From Euwallacea fornicatus (Eukaryota; Arthropoda; Insecta; Coleoptera; Curculionidae): DNA of 64,000 nucleotides. The stretch covers positions 4,836,001 to 4,900,000 of the forward strand of contig NC_089554.1 in NCBI RefSeq assembly GCF_040115645.1, read 5' to 3'. Position 1 is the first letter of the stretch; each line of letters starts with the position of its first letter. A program made the position numbers and the translations under genes. This document shows positions 1 through 11,535 of the stretch, piece by piece. The notes below the pieces were generated by a model. It was not told the origin of the DNA. It ran no database searches and was given only the letters and a program-made list of their open reading frames with translations.

Positions 1-36
1 GGTACGCCATTGCATTTAAAAAAATAAAAATTCTTT

Positions 37-255
37 GTGCAAATTGCATTTTATTTAGAAGAAAAATGCTCACTTGACTCTTTTTCATCGGACGCATCCG
101 TTACCAGAAAAAAAAAACTAAAAAGTGAAGAGGAGTTGTTAGCAAGGGTAATGGCCGGCTGCACACAAATCCGAAACATACCTGGAATATTTCAACGTGT
201 TAGGGCATCAGTGAACAGGCCAGCTCAATTATGTTTCGACCAAAGTGGCCTCTAA
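37..255 (+). pseudogene. C-terminal remnant of a Tc1/mariner-superfamily transposase
   Basis: This open frame encodes a short basic stretch with the pattern ELLARVMAGC...IPGIFQRVRASV. It resembles the C-terminal tail of transposases of the IS630/Tc1/mariner superfamily that are common in insects; there the tail usually reads as ARVMAAC, then PGIF-RVR, then a Cys-containing end and EQYL. After the stop, the DNA still reads on in the same frame as LEQYL, so the stop looks like a recent loss of the last residues. There is no proper ATG, because the frame opens on TTG and the N-terminal part would lie outside the window. I infer a dead transposon, not a host gene. The family call rests on remembered pattern only. 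Confidence 0.45.
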
Positions 256-1629
256 CTTGAACAGTATCTGTAATTTCATAGCAGATACATAATACTTGGA
301 ATATTTTCAATATTATTAAAACCATTTTGTGAATGTTGTGCTTGTAGACTGTTTTTATTTTTTTACTTAAAAACGATGCGTGGGATAAACAAGAGTGAAG
401 TGACTATTTTTCTTGTAAATGAAATAAAATTTCCAAAAATAATTTTCATTTTGAGAAAAATCGGTAGCATACTAATTTTTGCTTTAAAAATGTTTGGAGA
501 CATGCCCGTCCGCATGCCACTAATAAAATAAAATATAACATTTTTGCATATACAAATGCGTATCTATAAATTGTTAAAACATGACAAATTTCATTTCCAT
601 ACATCACGCGGTTTGAAGATATCAATACAAATTTAATTTTTTAATAAAACTTTAACAACCTATATCTTTCTAAAGAAGCATTATGGGACTGTGGTTTAGG
701 TGGGGAACCCCATAATTTTTCAATATACTATTAACTCTTGAAGTATAATGAAACACTTATGAGACACCCTGTATATATAAATTATTTAACTGTCAGAATG
801 ATAGAGGGCGCGAGTTTTCGAACACCACAATACTACTTTTTTTTTAATTAAAGGAGAAATAATATTAAAACAAGTCGCGATGAGATCATTTTAAATCAAC
901 ACCTGCATTTGATCTTCAAATTTGACGATGACCATGTGTTTACCAAATACCCTGTATATGCGCTTAAAGATGTAAATTATCACTATAGGTATGTTTGGAT
1001 TTGAAGCTCAATCTCCTTTACCGGGTCTAAGTCTAGTTGTGCAACTGCGAGATCTAGCGCATTTTTTTTTAGTAATTTGATAAATCAGTTATTCACTGTT
1101 CTGATGTAAATTCTAGGACAAAATAAATTCAGCAACAAACCTAAGAAAAAACAAGTTATATCTGGTCATTAATGGTCTCAATAGCCGCAATAGTGGCATG
1201 CTTGACTCTCATTAAGGTTACATCAATCGATTTTTTTTGCATTTCTCGCTTGGGGAACACAGTTTATATGCAAATTTCTGGCCAATTATCCAAATTGTTG
1301 TTGCATGATAGAGCTATTATAAAACAACCTAAGAACTGCACATAAGAAATTACCATCTATGATGCAATACCAACTACACATTTTTATCGTAAAACATATA
1401 CCTATTCATTCAGGATGTTTTAGAAATGATGACATCGATGAGATTTAAGTGCTAGAAGATAGAAAAAGTAAACGATTCAACCAAACTTGTATTATAGAAA
1501 TGTTGCTCGTTTTCTACTGTGCAAATTGGGAATAAATCCCACAGTTTTTGATTTAGAGACGTGAAGTTGCTCCTAAGGGGGTTCTTGCTTATTTTACGCC
1601 TGCTCAAAATTTGTTGCTAATGGATTTTC
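256..1629. other. Non-coding, with two transposon-type ends
   Basis: I see no gene here. Two sites, about 764-775 (ACACCCTGTATA) and 948-958 (TACCCTGTATA), match the terminal motif shared by many repeats in this window. They may be the 3' ends of decayed elements, one of which could belong to the transposase tail at the start of the window. Confidence 0.5.
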
Positions 1630-2170
1630 AAGCCGAATTTATTTCTGTAATTTGTTACTCCACAAGCAACATCATGACCCTTTGTTCTTTAGTAAATTAT
1701 TGTTCACCAACGAGGTAACATTTACAAAGCGAGATATATTAATGGGAGAAACAATTGTTCTTACACCACAGAAAATCCTCATTTAATGAGAGAACAGCAC
1801 TTTTCACATGCATTTTCAATTAATGTGGGATTTAGAAAATATAATTTTGAAACCAATTTAACTTCTATCAAAAGTGAATGGACAATGGTAGTTGAGGTTT
1901 TCCAGAAAGGACTTTCTGCCACTTTTGGAGCATGTCCTCCTAGCCTTCAGACTATTGTTTTGGTTAATGCAAACTAGAACTGCTGCTAATTATAAATATG
2001 TAAGGGAATTTGAATTTTCCAATATCGATGGATTTGCCTGAATAGAGAACATTTATGGCCATCATGAATTTTTGATTTAAACCCATCTGAATTTTTAAGG
2101 TAATTTTTTGAAGTTATTGGTAAACAAAACCGTACTTAGCGGTAGATAGGAGTTGTGAGATATAATAATT
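1630..2170 (+). pseudogene. Decayed Tc1/mariner-superfamily transposase relic
   Basis: From about 1696 the frame reads LLFTNEVTFTKRDIL. This matches the catalytic block LFTDE-TFTR-GI of insect IS630/Tc1-type transposases, with the first catalytic Asp changed to Asn. Two stops follow about 90 bases later (near 1784). A HF-H-FSINV block near 1797-1830 fits the next conserved stretch of the same family. Around 2055-2100 broken pieces could correspond to the SPDLNPLDFFLWG block. Several stops and frame changes make it non-functional. It may come from the same family as the tail at 37-255. The call is an inference from motif order. Confidence 0.4.
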
Positions 2171-5100
2171 AACAAAGCGTAAATAAAATATGTTGGTTTA
2201 AGATTTGTCAAATGATTTGACATGTAAAACGTGTACCTTGTAGAAAAAGATCATAATAATTACACACCCCTTTTCTTTGCGTCATTCAGCCCGAAAGCTA
2301 TTTGACCCAGTTCAGAAAGTGCCTCTCGGGTAGCAGCAGGAATGAGAAAGCGTTTTTTCACCAGATTACTGAAAAGGCCAAAAGGTCTCCACTGTTTGCG
2401 TTTGTGCCCTTTATTTGAATACAGCTTTAATTCCTTCTCTTGTATTTATGGGCACAATAAATTGATGCTGCAGGGCCAAATCCGAAACTTTTGTTCCTAG
2501 TGGACAACACCAGTAACATAGCACATCTTATCGGGGAAAGTTTTTCTATAAAAGTGTTGTTACCCTCAAGAGAAACACAATACCCTAAAGTGCTTTCAAC
2601 CATTTCATATTTCTGTTTGAAACGTAAAGGATTCAGTGCCCCTCGTCGCATTGCATAAAACGTTTTCCTTTCGCCACGAAAGCGTAATATAACTTTATGT
2701 AAAAATTACTTTATTTCTTAAAATGGGGCTGTTACTGTTGCAGTCCTACGTGATTCCGACATATAAACAGAAGCACAATTTCTGTCTCAGACGACACAAA
2801 ACGGCACTATGTCCTCATCAGTGTCCGTCGACCCTAACCAGAACTGAAATTGTCTCCCTAGAACGTAAACTACGAAATACAAACACTTTTGCTTGGTCAC
2901 TGTCGCTGTAAACGGGGGCAATTCTATTAACTTTAACTTTTTTGAGAGGGATTTTACAAAGAAAACGTTAGGATTTAGATTGCATGCGAGCAGCGAAGTT
3001 CGGGATTACTCTTTAAGGAAAATTGTCTGGATTTTAATTTTCAGCCTCAGCCAGAATCACTGCTAGAATGATAAGAACTTGTAATTTTCATGGAGGGTGT
3101 CTTGAGCTTGACAACTCAAGGAGCTTTCAAAAATGGTTCAAGTTTATTTATTAAAATACCACGAGGAACACTCTTAATTTCTTCTCAATGATATTAAATT
3201 CTTGACGGGTAAGATTTAGTCACAACGGTGTACAGCCAAGTAAAAGCAGGCAATACTTCACTGAGCCACATAGGTGCAGAACCATGTCTCAGAAACTAAG
3301 GAATTATCATAAGCCCGTTTACGTAGAATAATGCAGCTCATAGAGTTAACCAATTTAATGCATTTTTACCATATTTGTCAACATAACCTCTAGTTGTTCC
3401 ATAAGTTGAGATGGTACTAAACTTTTTCCAAATTGAAGTAGTTAATAAACTGTACATAATTTAATGTCCTCGTTCATACCATATTATAATATACTATCCT
3501 AGAATATGCCATACTCTAGCACATCATACTACAATATACCCTGCTGTAATATAACATATAATATGTTATACTATAATAGTATCAAAATGCTATTATAACG
3601 CAGAACTTATTTAATCGGAGTAGGTATTCTTAAAACAACGAAATAATTTAAGTCTTATAGTTATTCTGTAATCATTTTGCTGACATATACATATTTTCCT
3701 TTCCGAAATCTGGCATATTCCCTTCAGCAAATCCCTTGACAAGCCGTGTAAAACTTCGCTTCCGAGTTCTTCTCATGTGACGCATTCCCAGACCCAGTGA
3801 CGCAAATCTCCGGTATTAAGAATATATTCGGATTTCAACTCTTTTCAAATGAGGACCCTTCTGTCCATATGGATTTAAACGTGATGAATTCGAAACGGAA
3901 ATTATTCCCACAATATTTGTCATCAACGTGGTTTTGTTTTAATTAACGTTTAGGGACTTTCCAAAATACTGCAACCAGTGTTCCTGTTTCTACAGAATTG
4001 TGTATTTTTTTTTGATACGAGGTCATCTTTTCCCGGAGTTTCTATCATTTTAAAGTAGCTAAAGGCCAGCATTGAATTTTCTCTGTTCTGCTATTACGAA
4101 TTTCTTTATGCGCAATCATATGTCCATAATAATAGAACACAGAACTCCTCTTGGCTATTTATCTCTATCGTTGATGTGGCGGGGGACTTTTCCCCCTTTT
4201 AAATTCAAATCTACCGATCGAGCCCTATTTAGAACAATGCAATTTGAACTTATGACCTTTTGACATTTTACACCGATAGCTCTCTATAGTTATTATTTCC
4301 TATGATGGTCCTATTTTGGAAGTTGCGTTTAAATTTCTGGATTTATTTATAGGGTTTTGTGCCTTTTTCTATTCTCAATACAAATATGTAGTTAAACCCT
4401 AATGCAAATAAATTGAAAGCCAACGTACTCTCTACGTTTCGTTGTAGTAGGTAGTTTATAATTAATTGAAGCTAGGAGGGTTCTACTTAGAGTGTAATGA
4501 GTATTATCTTTGTAACAATGGGGAAATTTTAGCGTTCATTTGACCGAGATATGGGGGTTGAATATGGCGGAAGCTGCTTTGAAGCTCAGCGCCTTCCTTC
4601 TAATTTTGGAAACTTCAGTCTTGGTAAATTTATATGCGTAATTCTTCCGAGACTGAAAATCCTCGTGGTATTCAAATTGAATAGTTGTTTAATAAAGAAA
4701 AAAGAGCATAGAGCATAATCCGGCAATTTGAACACGACGCATGCATACTATCTCTTTTTAAGTCACAAAACATTTGTTTCATTGCCACACTTTTTTACGC
4801 CTCTTGTATATTTTCCCGCAATTTTATAATATGCGTGACACTGCTGCATTTGACAACAGTTACATTTAACTTTCAACGCTTGAACCGATATCAACGGATA
4901 GCACACTTGAGACACCCTGTATAGGTTTACTCTGACACAGAAAGCTCTTTCATCATTAGAGATGTATGATGAACTGAGCAGACCCGGCTTCGCCTCTTTT
5001 TTGCCTAACCCCAAATAGCAATATTTATGTAAATATAAAAAAAAACATGCGTATTGGTCGGACCTAGTTAACAATTGCTGGCATTTGTCATTATCAAAAT

Positions 5101-5600
5101 CGGTCCCATTTTGTGGGCGTAAAGCTGCCATGTATTAGTATCTGTCACGAAATTTTAACATGGTTTACTCCAATTTGGCTGCCATTGATTAGTGTTTGTG
5201 TTCAGACTCCCGATTTAAGAGGAAATAAAATTTTCGCCCAATAAATTGTGCCAATGAAACTTTTTGATTAGTTACCATTGACAAAAATTTTATTCCAACT
5301 CTCACGCGCTCGTTTAGATTCAGAGCCCAAGGGTCCTTTCTTGATAATCTTAATATTGCCCTTCTCAGGATAACCTAGTGACCTTCTGTAATGAAATTTG
5401 TTGCATTTGCATTAACTTGCTGTATTGGTTTTATAGTTGACATGGATCTGAACCATATGCACATTTGGCTCTAATTTTTGATGATTATTAACCAAACGCA
5501 TTGGTCATTTTTCCGGCCTTCTTTATTGTGATGCGTTCGTAATGTTATCAAAACAACGGCTCGAAACCACGAAAAACTTAAAAAGAAGGGATTTCATTAA
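2171..5600. other. Non-coding stretch without a recognisable gene
   Basis: Six frames give only short open frames with no family signature. The stretch 3470-3610 is a cryptic simple repeat of ATACTATA/TATAAT-like words. One ACACCCTGTATA repeat end sits near 4912-4923 and lies inside the 122-codon minus-strand frame at 4763-5131, so that frame is probably repeat-derived. I see nothing else. Confidence 0.5.
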
Positions 5601-5722
5601 ATTTGTATGGCCCTTGGCATAGATGAAAATCAACATCCGCCCACATCCGCTGGACCCGAGGCAGTTTTCCAGAGGGAGATCGAGCTGGAAGCTCGCAAAG
5701 CCCGTCCCATCAGGGCGGCCGA

Positions 5723-5799
5723 TGACGCAACTGAGCGAAGACGGCCGATAAACAAACCGTCACCTAGGCGACGACGCCGTGACGTCACCGGTGACGTAA
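5723..5799. promoter_or_regulatory. Cluster of three CRE-like (CREB/ATF) sites
   Basis: TGACGCAA lies at 5723-5730, a full palindromic CRE TGACGTCA at 5780-5787 and TGACGTAA at 5792-5799. They stand 30 to 106 bp upstream of a TATA box, inside a GC-rich island that is unlike the AT-rich surroundings. CREB/ATF bZIP proteins bind such sites. The position and clustering suggest that they drive the promoter just downstream, which I assign to Tob. Confidence 0.5.
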
Positions 5800-5828
5800 A
5801 ATCGTCGTGGAGCAAAGCTATGGCGGTT

Positions 5829-5862
5829 TATATATCGACGACGGGCGCCGCTCGCTGTCATT
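5829..5862 (+). promoter_or_regulatory. Core promoter: TATA box and initiator, probably of Tob
   Basis: TATATAT at 5829-5835 is followed by an initiator-like TCATTG whose A lies at 5860, about 30 bp downstream, which is the canonical spacing. The whole lies in the window's clearest CpG-rich island. No recognisable downstream promoter element is present. The direction (+) agrees with the splice donor at 6048. Assignment to Tob is an inference: it is the first + strand gene downstream, and its start-codon exon begins with a splice acceptor. Confidence 0.55.
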
Positions 5863-6047
5863 GTGCATCAGCGCTGAGCGCGACGCGAGCGTGTAGTTAC
5901 TCCGCCGAGTGAGATCGAACTAATCCAACTAGTCCACATTTTTTATATTTTTCTACTTTTATATCTCTAAATAATTGTATAGTTTGTTTATTTCGTGCTA
6001 AGTCGCCGGTGGTCGCTCGAGTTGTTTTCCAGACGCTCTCTTCTCTG
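5859..6047 (+). other. Probable non-coding first exon of Tob (5' UTR)
   Basis: Between the initiator and a perfect donor (CTCTG followed by gtaagt, intron starting at 6048) lie about 189 bases with no ATG, as expected for a leader exon. The exon starts GC-rich and turns AT-rich in the middle. The matching acceptor would be the one before 43786 in the Tob start-codon exon, giving a first intron of about 37.7 kb. Alternatives are that this exon belongs to an unrecognised non-coding RNA, or that Tob also has a nearer promoter. A single spliced read would decide. Confidence 0.5.
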
Positions 6048-6192
6048 GTAAGTAGCGCCTCCTACCGGTGTCCCCCACCATCACAACCTTATCATATGGT
6101 GCACCGCTGGGCTGATGGTGATGTAGGTTATCAGTTAGCCGACATTTCAGAGCGCGGCACGAAATGTCATCGTCAGGGTCACCTTCAGGGTT

Positions 6193-6222
6193 TTTCGGGA
6201 ATCTTCTGGATGTTTCCAGATT
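6193..6222. promoter_or_regulatory. Heat shock element array (six phased 5-bp units)
   Basis: Read in 5-bp steps the bases give nTTCn, nGAAn, nTTCn, nGAtn, nTTCn, nGAtn. The first three units are perfect and contiguous, the fifth is perfect, and the other two keep GA. Heat shock factor trimers bind exactly such alternating units. The site lies about 150 bp inside the intron that follows the leader exon, a usual place for a proximal enhancer. Heat or stress control of Tob is an inference. Confidence 0.5.
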
Positions 6223-6348
6223 TTCTTCAAGCCAGATTTAAAACGGTTCAATAGAAAAAGGTTAAAAGGAAATTCGATTTTGTACTATTTATAACTCGTT
6301 CTCGTAATGGCAGCCATCTATAGAATGGTGGAATTCAGACAGAAAAAA

Positions 6349-6369
6349 ATATTTATTTATTTATTTATT
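6349..6369. repeat. TTTA microsatellite
   Basis: About five tandem copies of TTTA just downstream of the leader exon. Confidence 0.8.
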
Positions 6370-7989
6370 CAGCCAATACGAAATATACTGTTATTATGCG
6401 AATGCGGTTTTTTCTATCGCTTTTTTTAATTGTTAGTAGTATAATGGGAAGAATACTTAAATATTTCTAGTAATTTGCAACCATAGCCACGCATAACTAA
6501 TAATATGGGACTATGCAAAGAACGAGGGCAATTAGAAAGAAGCTTTTCTAAATCTGAACCAAAGTGAATAAAAACTGAACTTTTCTCTTACAAATATTCA
6601 TCTTCATTAGAGCCAAGATCTTCAATTTTTATTCATTTGTGTCCTGAGGAAATCGCAAGAAAAAGAGCGACAGTTTTAACGATTTTTTATTTAAATTCCT
6701 CAAAACTCTTCTCGTACAATCGATGACCTATTTCCGTGAAAGCCTCTGTGATTTGAGTATCGTAATAGGACACGCTGTATATATTTAACTTGAGGTTATT
6801 ACTATTTTCTTTTTTACACATCATCACCCAATTATGCGTATGATCCTATTATTTAAGTCAAACAAGATTAATGACGCAACACAACTAATGATTTTTTTCA
6901 AGTGTTTGTTTCCGCAATTAACCTTCGATATACCTCATAAACTCCTCTAATTTCGACGAATTAATACAATTTTATTGGTTTTATTGTCATTTAAAAACCA
7001 TTTGCATATTTGTTTTTTTTTAATTATTTGTTGTTATTGACGTATTTACCTTTAAATAACGCATTAACAAACCTTGAAAAAAAATGCAATTAGGAAGCAT
7101 TCACACTTTGCTCACTGAAGTGTTTTTCTTAAGAAAAACTGCGAATCCTATGCCAAAATAAATATTTTCTTAACAAAGCTGAAAAGTGGGGTTGCACGAG
7201 ACTCCTCGAGGGCGTATGGAGTGGATGAAGTGAGAAGGAAAAAGTAGCTCCTTGAGAAAGAACCTGCAACGAAGCTTTTTAATTAAAAACCCAATCTAAA
7301 AATACAAGACGACAGTCATAAGTATGAAACATTACTATTTTTCTTTCTCCCCAATTCCTCAAATATTTTATTTATTTGAGGACTTCTGTCATCGCAAACA
7401 TTAAGACGACTTCAACATCAGCCTTTGAAATTCCATGAAAAAGGATTTGATTTAAACGAATAATTTTTAAAGTAGAATATTCCTGCAGTAAACTCTTTCC
7501 TAACAAGTGACAAAATAATTCTTTCTTCCCCGGAACCCGAAACAGGCGTCGACTCCAAACTGTCGTTTTAATTACCTTCATTATTTTTTAGGACTTTACA
7601 ACAGTTAAAAGCAACTTTTCTATTAGAATTAGTTAAATTTTGCCACTGTAAGTCGGGTACTAATAATTAATTAACATTATTTTCGTTTTTGCTGCGACTG
7701 CAGTTCTTCTAGCGCCGCTATTTCGGGTCAGAAAATTGAGGTCTGAAACCTCAACAAAAGCTCTTTCTGAATAAGCCAAAAAAATACAACTGTTGATACT
7801 CTTGGATGAAATACCAAGGAGAAGTATCACCCTTATAGGAGAACAAGGTTGAGCCATGGTCCTGGGCGGTTTTTATTGGAGGATAGGAGGGCAGTGATTA
7901 AAAATTTCGCTCAGCATGGTGAAGTTGCTAAGGTAGTCTGCTTGCCGGCCCCGCAGGCGAGTATAATAACAGTATTGTAAGCATCCGGT

Positions 7990-8210
7990 TTTACGTGCCA
8001 GAAGTTTGTACGATTCTTCCCGTAGGACCAAAGCGCGGTGGTTCTCAAAAATAGTCGCTAAAAGAATTATGGACTGAATAAGTAAATTCGAACCACCCTG
8101 AGTTCGTAGTGTCAGAGACACTGTTTCGTGCAAAAGCCACCAATGATCTTCCTCAGTCTACCTCACGTCTCTTGATATCATACAAAATATACGTGTAAAA
8201 TGTTATCGAG
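7990..8210 (+). repeat. Dispersed repeat family R, copy 1
   Basis: This copy shares ordered blocks with copies near 22310 and 44763: CCAGAAGTTTGTA, GACCAAAG, ATTATGGACTGAATAA, TTCGAACCACC and GTTTCGTG. The copies are clearly diverged but keep the order and spacing of the blocks. No coding potential or terminal structure is clear. The class is unknown; an old DNA element or SINE-like repeat is possible. Confidence 0.6.
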
Positions 8211-8296
8211 AAAAAGTATGCGATATGGGTGATTCAGTTAAGTCCCGAAAAAATACGGTTTATGTATGATGTCAGATTCATAAGCAAAAATACATA

Positions 8297-9896
8297 CAGT
8301 CAGTCACAAAAGTCTATATACAACCTGTAAATTATATATAACTAAAAAAGTAAGGAATGTATTTTCTTCTGTTAAGTATGTAACAATAATACTCTAGTAA
8401 CAATACATAAATATAACAAAAAATATTAATTATTTACCTTGCAGTTTAAATAAAAAAGAGAAATCAAGAATTTCTAGCTCATAAAAGTCTACATACACTT
8501 CAAAACAATGTTGTTAACATTTTTTTGCGGTATCCTTATCAATTCTTCCGAAAAAAAATTATATTTTAAAATAGTATGACATCAACACTCTCTAGTGTTT
8601 CAATTGTTTAAAAATTTTATACACAAAATTATAGGAAGAACAGAAACAGCGATTCGAAGTTTAATAATTAATTTAGAACTCAGAAAAAGTCTTACAAGGA
8701 CACAGTAACCACCGCAAGTTTGCCTCGCAGTACAGTTGAAACAATTGTTATAAACTATAATAATCGTGGAAATACAAGCAATAAAGCAAGACCTGGCCGT
8801 CCCAGAAAATTAAATGAAAGAGATGTACAATAACTTTTAAAAAAAGTTTCTTCAGAATCCAAAATAAATACGTCAAAATTTTCTATAAAGATTGAAAATG
8901 ATACCGGAATGTCTATTAGTTCTGAAACAGTAAGACGTATACTGCGGTCAAATAACTATCATGGAAGAATACAAAAAAGAAAACCACTAATATCTGCAGC
9001 AAATAGACAAAAAAAAACAGATTTTGCTAATAATCACTTAAACAAAGGTGTCGAATTTTGGAAAATCATACTTTTTACCGATGAAAATAAATTAAATATT
9101 TTTGGATGTGATTGAAAAGGTAAAAAATTTAGAAAAACGAATTAAGAGCTCAAACCTTAAAATTTAGTGTTAACTGTTAAACATAAAAAAAGTAACGTCA
9201 TGGTTTGGAATTCATTGTCAGCGGCTGGGGTTGGAAAATTGATTTTTATTGATAGTGCCATGAACCATCTACAATATTTAAAAACACTGCAAGATAATTT
9301 AATTACAGTAGGTAACAAAGTGGAGCCTGGCAATCGTTGGACATTCCAACAAGACACCGATCCCAAGCATATAATTCGGGTTATTCGTGAATGAATCTCA
9401 TATAATCCACCTAAACAATTGCACACACCTCGTCAGTCTCCTGGTTTGAACCTTGTAAGACACATATGGGACGAATTAAGGAGAAAAATTATAAAATTAA
9501 AAATAATTAACAAAGAAGCGTTAAAAACCGCTTTACAAACTTCGTGGGCAGAAGTACCCTCTGACGTCACAAAAAATTTAGTTCTGTCAATGCCAAGACG
9601 TTTTCAAACAGTGCTTCACTCAAATAGAGGATCAACCAAATATTAATTTTAAACAAATATTTAGTAAAAACTAATAGATAAATTACATCTAAAACTGTAT
9701 ATACACTTTTGTGGGTTAGAAATTCTTCATTTGTATTTTTTATTTAAACTTGAATGTAAGTAAATAAGAATTTTTGTTATATTTATGTATTGTGACGAGA
9801 GTAGTATTGTCACGTAATTAATAAAAGAAAATACATTCATGACTTTATTAGTTATATACAATTTACAGGGTGTATGTAGACTTTTGTGACTGACTG
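8297..9896 (+). mobile_element. Tc1-like DNA transposon, 1.6 kb, with IR/DR termini, inactive
   Basis: The element starts and ends with CAGTCAGTCAC in inverted orientation and is flanked by the TA dinucleotide target site on both sides (8295-8296 and 9897-9898), as in the Tc1 family. Inverted arms of about 160 bp (to about 8457 and from about 9736) match at roughly 80 percent by eye. A second copy of the tip motif, CACAAAAGT-TATATACA, lies inside each arm at about 8480-8498 and 9696-9713, so each end carries two direct repeats. This is the IR/DR layout known from Sleeping Beauty-type elements. The transposase inside is broken. The element lies in the inferred Tob first intron. Confidence 0.92.
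8640..9646 (+). pseudogene. Broken Tc1-family transposase
   Basis: Family blocks occur in order: a GRPRKLNERDV linker after the paired-type DNA-binding region (about 8790), SISSETVRRILR (8910), FWKIILFTDEN with the first catalytic Asp (about 9057), VMVWNSLSAAGVGKL (about 9200), WTFQQDTDPKH with the second Asp (about 9340) and PRQSPGLN...IWDEL (about 9425-9480). The third acidic residue, normally E in NPIEHLW, reads R (NLVRHIW), and SPDLNP reads SPGLNL. There are stops after VQ (about 8831), after FGCD (9113), around 9140-9165 and after VIRE (9392), plus frame changes at the N-terminus. It cannot make an active enzyme. A full-length relative would be about 340 aa. Confidence 0.9.
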
Positions 9897-10969
9897 TATA
9901 ACGACTCATGGTCGATGAGGTGACTGGCACGTTCATTTGGGTTTCATAAGACACAAGTCTTAAAGCCAACTATTCGTATTTTATATCTTCCAACTCGGAT
10001 CAGTTCCGGTTACTAACAGTAATATCGCTCTTACCCAATTTCCTGTGTCCCCAGTATGGCGAAATTTATTAAAACTGATAATTACCATTTCATTGAGTAC
10101 GATCTTAACATAAAATTTTTCACATTTGCTTCCGTGCTGCCACTGCCTTAATTCGAATGTTCGAACCCATGCGAAACCTGTCTCCTCAATGACGTCCTCT
10201 ACAACGCCGCGATGAACCTAATTAAATTAAGAGATGAATTAGCAATAATTGGACAACAAGTGAATTATATCAATTGTCACGTGAACAGACACGTATGCAT
10301 GTGACGATGGCCTTGTCCGGTTACGCCAGAGGCGCCTCGTTTCAGGCAGTCAATTAGCGGATTAAATTATTTGTTCTTCAAATATACATAAGTAAATTTA
10401 GATTCTAATATTTGATATAATTGGGTTAAACAGAATTTTTATCGAATTTACAGGCAATTTTAAGACGTGCAAGTTTACAAAAATATACCATAACCAGAAC
10501 CGTAAACAAATTGAGCGCGTGTCCAAACGTGGAAAAGCCCCATGTGCTTTCTAACAATATTGGTATTGCCCCAGGTAACGTACTGGACCCATTCACAACT
10601 GAGCACATTTAAAACACTTTTTTGAGCAGAGGAGGCACACCGTGCCAATGAATTGCTTTATTTTGTTTTGTTACTTATATGTTCTACGTATCTATAATAG
10701 AGTTCGATAATACTAGCACAGCTGAATGATGCGGCTGCTCCGAATTGTGAACCTACAGGAAAAGTTTCTGAAAGCGGACACTCGCGGGTGTTTTAAGTTC
10801 TCGTAAATCATTAAATTGGCCAAATGAAGACAAAATAAACGCTCCGAACGATGTTAAATATACATTATCATTAAATGTAATAATCGTCATCAAACATACA
10901 AAAAATACCTATCTACCACGATAGAATAATATCAACCATTCTGGAAATTTCTGGTACTCTGAACGTATA

Positions 10970-11535
10970 AACCGAGTGTTGGAAGCAGTTTCAAGCAAAT
11001 TGGAATGTTAGTAAACTCGATGTATGGGTACCATATAAACTCAAGGCACTCTCTAAACGAGAATAAAATGACCCCATTTTGAGACGTGTGATACAGGTGA
11101 CGAAAAATTGATCGTCTATAATGACGTACGTAAAAGATCTTGGACCTAGTAAAATACATTAGCGAGAAACACTCCAAATGAGAATATTCACCGAAGAAAA
11201 GTTGTTATTCGACCGATAAGATTGCAAAGATGTCATCAACCAGGTAACTTAAATAACAAAATTAAGAAAAAGCGCACAATCACCAAAAATTGCTGCAACG
11301 TGGATGAGATGTTTTCCACATCCATCCTATTCCCTAGCACCATCGGATTATAATCTGTTTCGATCGCTACAAAATGTCCTTAATATAAAGAAAAATCTTC
11401 GACACTGATAAAAATATAAAAATGTACTTGGGCCAATTTTTTGTCGAAAAAGAATCTATTTTTGTAAGCAAGGTATCGTGAAATAGCCTCGAAGATGGAA
11501 GAATGTTATTGAACAAAAAGGGAAAAACATAATTT
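10970..11535 (+). pseudogene. Mariner (D34D-type) transposase relic
   Basis: Pieces of the mariner transposase appear in order across shifting frames: a WVPYKL block near 11025, a TGDEKW-like remnant read as VTKN with the KDLGPSK equivalent of KRSW near 11090-11150, SLAPSDYNLFRSLQN near 11330-11370, and LGQFFVEKES...LLNKKGKNII at the C-terminus (11430-11530). The segment that should carry the second catalytic Asp (HQDNARPH) is missing, and SPDLAPSDY has lost its PD. There are many stops and frame breaks. Terminal repeats were not found. It is a long-dead copy. Confidence 0.75.

Noticed and set aside
4763..5131. 122-codon minus-strand frame
   Set aside because: It contains an ACACCCTGTATA repeat end within the frame, so it is repeat-derived.
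5607..5912. 101-codon + strand frame in the GC-rich island
   Set aside because: It runs through the TATA box and initiator. It is Arg/Ala-rich because of GC content, with no family signature.
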